A stretch of DNA of 64,000 nucleotides. It comes from Phlebiopsis flavidoalba (Eukaryota; Basidiomycota; Agaricomycetes; Polyporales; Phanerochaetaceae). Location: assembly GCA_035772785.1 (NCBI GenBank), contig JAOCPU010000048.1:232099-296098 (forward strand), read 5' to 3'. A program made the position numbers and the translations under genes. Shown here piece by piece: positions 57,963 to 64,000 of this stretch; positions within the stretch are counted from its first letter, which is position 1, and each line of letters starts with the position of its first letter. The notes beneath the pieces are model-generated. The model searched no databases. It saw only the letters and a list, made by a program, of their open reading frames with translations, and had not been told where the DNA came from.

Positions 57963-59984
57963 ATGGCCTCTCAGTATCCAACAATTGGCTTTCGCTCTTC
58001 CTCCCGACGCTCACCATTCATGCCGACCGCCATCCATCCTTCGCCCCTACCTCAGCTCATCCCCAGAACCCGTTTTGGGCACACGACTACCTTTCAAGAG
58101 TGGGCTCGCCGACCTCGCCGCGCTCACGCAGCACTACCGTACCACTCTGGGTCAAGCTCTCACACCCGGGGATATCATCGGCGTGTGGTACGTGATCTCC
58201 ATTTCCAGATAAGCACGGGCTGACGTATACACGCAGGCTCACGGGGACGCAAGGCAACTTTCCGACCTCCTGCATATATGCGCGCTCGCGAGCGCGGGCT
58301 TCGTGCCGCAGCTCTTCAGCAGTGTCTTCACACCTGCAATGGTCGTCGCGCTACTCAAGGCAAGCGCTGCAAAAGGTGTTGTCCGCGATCCGGACGCGTG
58401 TCCCGACGCGTCGTTATGTGTTGTGCCCGTGTGGGATGCTCTGACTGAGAGATGAGATATGTGCACTGGTCGATGGAGAAGAGTTGAAGGAAGAGACTCT
58501 AGTGCCGGTGCGCGAGCGGGATATATGCGTGGTTTTTCACTCGTCGGGCACTACAGCCGGCGTACCGAAGCTCATACCTACGACTCATCTCTCCATGAAG
58601 ACTTTCATCCAACATAAATTCCCCGACTGTCTCATCGGCGAGCACGACGCGTCGTCGCTTATGTCTATAATAGGTTCGCGCCATCAACCTCTTTTGGACT
58701 GCCCTAACTGACCCTTCCTAGTCTCGGTAGTCTTGCTCACATTGGCTCCTTCCAATGTACCCTTTTCCTTCCTATCTTTCTACTACCAGTACTGACAAAA
58801 CATCCTAGGCTTCATTGCCACATCAGTATACGGCGCGTGGTGCACCGTGCAAGCGTCCTCGATGGCCATGATACCCGCTGAGCTGCTGCACATGGTCCGC
58901 GCGTGCGGCCTTACGAGTCTCGTGCAGTACGGCACGTTCGTCTCAGGCGCATATACGCGCGGCCCAGGCAAGCGCGGAGGTGTTGCGACGTGCTCAAGGG
59001 CCTTCGGCAGGTGTGTATACGGGTGTGGCGTTGCCCGCCGAGGACGAGCACTGGGCGTTGGAGCACGGCGTACGATTGAGGCGTATGTATGCTGGCTATA
59101 TGCGAGGGGTTGATAACTGATGATAATATTCTAGATGATGTTCGGAACTACTGAGACTGGTATCACGAACTCCGACGCCCTAAAAAGATCGTCTGCTTAC
59201 GTATCTTGTAGCCCCCTTATTGGGTCGCAAAGCCTGGAACAGGCAGAGCCCGCTCGTACTGCACACCTGCGCGGGCGCATCACCCATCTTCATCCCCTAC
59301 AATCCCTCCTTACCGCTACGCTCCCAGCGCTCCGACGGGGAGTCTCCCTCTCCTAGATTGCCACCTCTAGACGCGACCCGCCCCCCACTCTACGAGCTCA
59401 CCGTTGCAGGTACCGCTCCCGACTGCCCGCCGCCTCCGCTCTGCAGCGCCGATGGACACTGGCACACCCACGACCTCTTCGAGCACGTCGGCGACGGTTG
59501 GATTCACCGTGGACGCGCAGACGATTGGATTAAGACTGTACCGGGCTCGTCGACACGCGGTGCGTTCTCTTGCTTATTTCTTTCTTCTGAAAGGTAGAGA
59601 CTGAGGGTGTGTAGAGCAATTGAAGAGCGCGCAACGCGGAGCACCTTACGTACGCGATGCGCTAGTCGTCGGGGAAGGAAGGCTGCATCCCGCGCTTATT
59701 GTCGAGGCAGACGAGGGCGCGGACGATGTTGCGCGAGGGGTGGTTACGCATCTTGCTGGAGATGGTGGTGCGTTGTTTCCATATGAGCGCATCCATGATT
59801 CGCGGTGGGTGGTGGTCGTGCCTTCCGGTGGAATCGTAAGGACGCTAGGGAGAGGAGTGAGAAGGGGAACGCTAGGTGCGCTTTGTCATACGCAGCGTCA
59901 CTGTCGTATGCTCAACTGCCGGCCCTTAGACGCAGAGCGACGGAGGAGAAGTTCAAGGCCGAGATTGATGTAATCTATACATAA
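57963..59984 (+). CDS. Stand-alone adenylate-forming (AMP-binding) enzyme
   Basis: A member of the ANL superfamily (acyl/aryl-CoA ligases, NRPS adenylation domains), which activates a carboxylic acid with ATP. The N-terminus has TTFQEWARR, then LTQHYRTTLGQALTPGDIIG, matching the opening helix and 'GDVVGVWLTG' strand. The P-loop-like core motif is VVFHSSGTTAGVPKLIPTTH (about 58530). Further motifs are ASSMAMIPAELLHMVRACGL, GVALPAEDEHWALEHGVRL in frames near 59030, MFGTTETG (59138, the adenine-pocket motif), ELTVAGTAPDCP, HTHDLFEHVGDGWIHRGRAD and DWIKTV (59460-59535, motifs A7/A8), and YVRDALVVGEGRLHPALIVE. It ends KAEIDVIYT with TAA 59982-59984. There is no carrier (phosphopantetheine) domain or reductase domain after it. 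Substrate is unknown. Confidence 0.85.
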
Positions 59985-60115
59985 TACTCTTCTTTTTCAA
60001 TTCAGCTGTGATGAAAGTCGTACCGAACCGCAGTGCCCATATCTTCGCGAGAGACACAGATGTCTTCACATCTTGGAGATAAGTTGTAGGACCGACCATA
60101 GCTCCCTATGCCACT

Positions 60116-60517
60116 CTATAAATCGCCATATATCGTCAGGTTATGCAGTGCGTCGATAATCCTTTCAAGCATTTTCTCGTCGCCCTGACTGAATCCCGTG
60201 TAGCTCGAATACCAAACACCGCCAAGGTCGTGCGTCTCGTGACCTGGTGGCGGTGCATACCTGGTCGCGCACCCACGAGCTCGATGTACTGTTTGTGAGT
60301 GTGCCCTCCACGTAGAGCGCGCTGCTGTGTGGCAGATACCGTCCTGGTTCGGCACTCCGCTCGACGAGGCATCGCACACGAACAAATCAAAGTGTGAATA
60401 CTGCAAACGCAAGCCATAAGTGAGAACTTTTATCCAGCCTTGAATTATAACACATCCAGCTAATGCCACAACTAAACCAGCGTAAACGAGAGTCTTCACA
60501 TTCGTGCGAGTCCTCAT
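60116..60517 (-). CDS. Small membrane-anchored protein, unrecognised
   Basis: An open frame of 133 codons starting at ATG 60517. MRTRTNVKTLVYAGLVVALA and GCVIIQGWIKVLTYG form a positively charged start and one hydrophobic segment of about 20 residues, the pattern of a signal anchor (type II) protein. The rest (QYSHFDLFVCDASSSGVPN and on) has no motif I recognise. It converges with the adenylate-forming gene, 131 bases away. It could be the first exon or a fragment of a longer enzyme; the frames around 60300 suggest a break. Confidence 0.4.
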   Translation of the reverse strand: MRTRTNVKTLVYAGLVVALAGCVIIQGWIKVLTYGLRLQYSHFDLFVCDASSSGVPNQDGICHTAARSTWRAHSQTVHRARGCATRYAPPPGHETHDLGGVWYSSYTGFSQGDEKMLERIIDALHNLTIYGDL

Positions 60518-60939
60518 GCGTAGTAAGCGAGGATAGGGCGCACGGTCATCTCGACGACTTGTAGTTCAACGAGAAACAGGTCTTTGAGCTGAAGGCCGTC
60601 GCGCCCAATCCTCACTCTCACTTCGCTCTCTTTCGAGAAAGGTGTACCCTTGATCATAATGTTCAGTACCTTTGCAAGACGGTGTAAACACAGATGTTGG
60701 TAGCCCTCACCTTCTCTATGAACAATTTGACGAATCTTGCAGCATCATACACCGCCTTTGTTCAATGTGATAGGCAAATTCTTCGAGGTTGCATGCAGTT
60801 GCCTATGGAAGCATGGATAACCGTCGGTCTGGAACAGCAGGGCTGGTTAGTATCTTGTGCGTATAAAAAAGAAAAAAAGGTATGCATCAGCAGTACATAT
60901 AGCATGCCTCTAATTTCCAGGAAAACTTAAGGGCCGGGC

Positions 60940-61928
60940 TGATCCTTCAGACGTTCTTGGCCATCGTCGACCATATATCTCCCACATCCTTGAAGGATGG
61001 TCGCGAGATCAACAAGACTAGCCGTTCCGGTGCTGTTGGTTACTTGTACTGGCTTGCGGAAAACATCCGAATAACATTCTTGGGGATGCTTGTAGTTGTT
61101 GGGGATACGATGCTATGAAACAGTTATGACTGAGGGTTCCTTTATTGGTGGTGTAGTACCTACCAAAGATGGTTCGCCCACGGGGAATGACAAAGCGGCC
61201 AAGGCAGCATTAGCTTCGGAGGGAGAAGACACAACAGCCCGCGTTGATGTTTGCAAGAAGATTTGATTGCACAGAGTTGAGGGGCGTAACCCGAGAGGGG
61301 GAGAGCGAAGGCATCACTGGAAGTGAGGATATAGTCGGCGAGGAGTGAACAGCGAGCTGCCGAGCAGCAAGGTGTCATCCAATGACGCCTCGAAGAATGC
61401 AGATCTCCACTCAGCGAACACGGGTTGCGGAATGGTGAGGGCGGTAGGTTGGTCAGAACTCAGTCGGGGCGAAGGCCATGTCTCAAGCTCAAGAGGGGGG
61501 TGGGGGTGTTTGGAACGCAAGGCGACTTGGAGGCTAGTTTTATGGAGACATTTGCATATCCATGGCGGCATATCCGTTGTGTCAATGCCGTACGCTGTAA
61601 CCAATGAGTCGAGTACCTGAAGTAAAGCAAACAAGGGAGGACGGCTGCGAAGCCAATACTAACGCGTCCCGGCGGGGGTGTCAGGTCCAGCAACGCATTA
61701 GCGCGCCACATTTTGGGGGACGGGCGAGCGCTTTTGAACTTTCGCCATCAGATCGGCCTTCTCCATTTGAAATGCCGCCAAAATGGGAAGTCCTTCGTCC
61801 GGGAGCGGCCGAGTATTGGCCGCCGGAGGCCTTGGTGGCCAACTCTCCACCGATTGTGGCCTGTCCTGACTGTAATTGTGCGAGGGAGGACGCACGTGAT
61901 AAATCATGCTAGGCCTAATTATGCCCAA
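60940..61928 (-). CDS. Unrecognised minus-strand gene
   Basis: Several minus-strand frames read as natural protein but I cannot name them: LAAFQMEKADLMAKVQKRSP, DSLVTAYGIDTTDMPPWICK, VFAEWRSAFFEASLDDTLLL then GSSLFT, YILTSSDAFALPLSGYAPQL, SFPVGEPSLVGTTPPIKEPS and VTNSTGTASLVDLATILQG. Reading order is consistent from 61928 to about 60980, with frame changes like those of the recognised genes. Start and end are not determined. Confidence 0.35.
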
Positions 61929-64000
61929 ACTGCGTCTCCTCTACTCTCACGACGGGCGAAGTAGAGCTGACCGTAGTAGAGTGGACCCCACAAATTGACT
62001 GTCCAGGATCGGCTTATGTAAGGGCCATCAATCCCCCCTCACACACTGCACAAGTGTCTGGTAGAGCGCATTTGGTAACACAAGTAGTGTAGCACGCTAA
62101 TGAAAGCATCTGTGGTGTCATATAATATACATTGAATGATGATCCCCATTGATTCAATACAGAGATGAGACATATTTGGACCAAAAACCGATTATATTCA
62201 AATATCTAGGTGTATTGGAAGAACATTTCAGCGTTCCTACAAGGAAATGCGCTGTATATAGGCATTAAATGCACACAATTACTTCTACACACTATTCTAT
62301 ACATAAAGAAGACGTTCTGCCTGTACTGAGGGGAGGGAGGATGGTATAGAGAGGGCGGAGGTGCTGAGGAGGAGGCGGATATGGCGGGGACTCTACTTCT
62401 TTCAACTTAGCCTTACCCGATGCCGCAAAATCCTACCGATTCCCAAGATGGTGCATGGCTTCGCTTTGATTTCCGTACATGGCCCACCTAACGCTAATCT
62501 CCTTAAGAAGTTGCACAACACTTTGTATTCATGCGGATATCTTGGCCAGGCCAATTTGGTCGTTGTGGATGTGTAAGAGCCTCAAAATCTGTGGTCGCTG
62601 TGATTCCACATTCAACAGATTTGATCACAGATGCTGCTATGAAGCGGGAGCTTGAAGGAAAATATTTCGTGGTCAAAAAACTTGGGTTAGATGTGATGGC
62701 AGTTGGTGGACTAATTTTGGGCCAAGGTCTCGTGCGTGACGAAGATGAATAAGAGGGCGGCGACGAACAAGAGGAGGATGACGAGGTTGAGTAGATTTGC
62801 ATTCTGATGTACAGATGTACACAACACTGCTTAATAATTTCGAGCTCCTGTCTGAGAGTACAAGTGCTCATGTAACTGTTCTCTCGCCTTCCATCTCTTC
62901 CTCTTCCACACGCCTTGGCCCCTCGCGGTGGATGGCCCTCGACAATGTGCCAGTAGACGGCGCACCAGACGGGCATTTTGGGGATCAGCTGGCCTTCACG
63001 ATGCGTGGCCTACCTGCAGCTGCGGGGTCTAACGTTGATGCTGAGGGGGATGCTACCTCCCCAGGGAAGTTGGTGGAGGCTGATGCTGTGGGATAGGGAG
63101 CGGCAGCAGTGGTGGGGGCTCAATCTTTTAAATTAAACGCGGCCGCTCCGCGAAGCTCGTCCTCGTGCCCCGGCTGTGAGCAGCACCCCCTCGACAAGCA
63201 CCGACGATTAACCCGGGCACGCGGCGGTGGGAGGAGGCGTGAAGTTCTAGACCGCCGCGTGGGGCTCTCTTCGTGCAGTGCAGCCGTTGTGCAGCGCACA
63301 CTGCGCCATCTCAAAGCCGAGGAACGTCGCGCCGTTCGAAAAGGGCGACCTGTGCGTTGCTGTCAGTGTAGTTCGTGGACGCAGAGGGGAATGCTGCATG
63401 CGTCCGAATTAGCGTCGGACCTGAGCCCCCGCGCACAAAGAAACGCGACGTGGCCCTAGCTGCGCCAGACCTTGCGCACGACGCAGTCGAGCGCATACGC
63501 GTCTTCCCGCCTGTCCGTCCTGCCCAAAGCCGTCCGTCTGGGGCGCCATTAGGGCTGGGTGGGGCTGCATGAGCTGCTTGTACGCCCACAGAAAGAGCAG
63601 ACCATGGTCAAGTCGTGAGCCACCGGCAATGGAACACATCAGCGGACACACGGCCACCAGGTGGCCACACTCGTGAAAGCTCATCGTCGGAGTTATCAGC
63701 GCAACTTGCGCCATCGAACCCAAATCGCTTATGCGCGTGTTGCTGCTGGCACAAGACCTCAGGCGTGCGTGTGGGGCTTAGGACAGTTCAGTATACTGCT
63801 TGGAAATACAATTGAGCTCGTTTTTGACTATTTATTATTAGCGTTCAGTTGTGTATGCATGGCTACGGAGCCCAGACTGGCATAACTCTATGCAGGGCCG
63901 CTCATTCGGCGTACAGGGGCACATTGACAACGTGGAATAAGGAAGTTACACTGCAACTACCGATGCACGAGACGGACTGCGGCAAATGCAGATAGCTATC
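61929..64000. other. Mostly unresolved; one hydrophobic minus-strand segment
   Basis: AT-rich to about 62330. At 62711-62800 the minus strand encodes NLLNLVILLLFVAALLFIFV followed by THETLAQN and a stop, which looks like a C-terminal membrane anchor; the preceding exons were not found. From 63100 the sequence is GC-rich with overlapping frames on both strands (63109-63459 plus, 63409-63723 minus) and no recognised family. Confidence 0.3.

Overview
The window looks like nuclear DNA of a filamentous basidiomycete, most likely an agaricomycete. The reasons are short introns of about 45-65 nt with GTRAGT/YAG ends, no operons, eukaryotic housekeeping genes (RRP46, SEC20, Lunapark), and families common in mushrooms: an aldos-2-ulose dehydratase, a DUF6699-type protein, a basidiomycete HMG-box regulator and a fungal seven-helix membrane protein. 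No ribosomal RNA, prophage, LTR retrotransposon or complete transposase was recognised.

Almost every conserved gene is interrupted by one-base indels, by eye roughly one per 50-100 coding bases. Many runs of G or C are lengthened from the expected 2-4 bases to 8-17. The conserved protein continues in another frame after each break, so I read the sequence as carrying uncorrected indel noise and not as a field of pseudogenes. Coordinates give gene spans on that basis, not single open frames.

Layout. 0.5-3.1 kb (+): SPFH/band 7 protein, then exosome subunit RRP46. 3.1-7.1 kb: one possible plus-strand gene, otherwise unresolved. 7.1-8.6 kb (-): HMG-box transcription factor. 8.6-11.5 kb: no gene seen, several long G/C runs. 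11.5-12.0 kb (-): RidA family. 13.8-16.4 kb: possible low-complexity minus-strand gene. 16.6-17.9 kb (-): DUF6699-like. 18.6-19.9 kb (+): Lunapark. 21.1-22.6 kb (+): isocitrate lyase/PEP mutase family enzyme. 23.1-24.3 kb (-): two tRNA-Gly(UCC) genes. 24.9-25.3 kb (+): remnant amidohydrolase behind a TATA box. 25.4-29.6 kb (-): two tandem aldo/keto reductases. 32.1-40.6 kb (-): two tandem CSC1/OSCA-type channels. 42.2-44.5 kb (-): a secreted repeat protein built from about 18 near-identical mini-exons. 47.2-50.7 kb (+): aldos-2-ulose dehydratase. 51.4-53.0 kb (+): flavin monooxygenase. 53.2-54.7 kb (-): SEC20 ending in HDEL. 55.1-56.6 kb (-): seven-helix membrane protein. 58.0-60.0 kb (+): adenylate-forming enzyme. 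60.1-61.9 kb: unrecognised minus-strand coding. 62-64 kb: mostly unresolved.

The genes do not form one pathway. Two secretory genes (SEC20, Lunapark) and three membrane-protein genes are scattered among metabolic enzymes. Local head-to-tail duplication is a theme between 23 and 44 kb: tRNA pair, reductase pair, channel pair and the mini-exon array. The mini-exon gene at 42.2-44.5 kb is the most unusual element. Its repeat exons are 63 nt (21 codons), bounded by phase-1 introns, and encode an arginine-rich unit RRRHGDSRERSRDRR-x4-LT behind a signal peptide.
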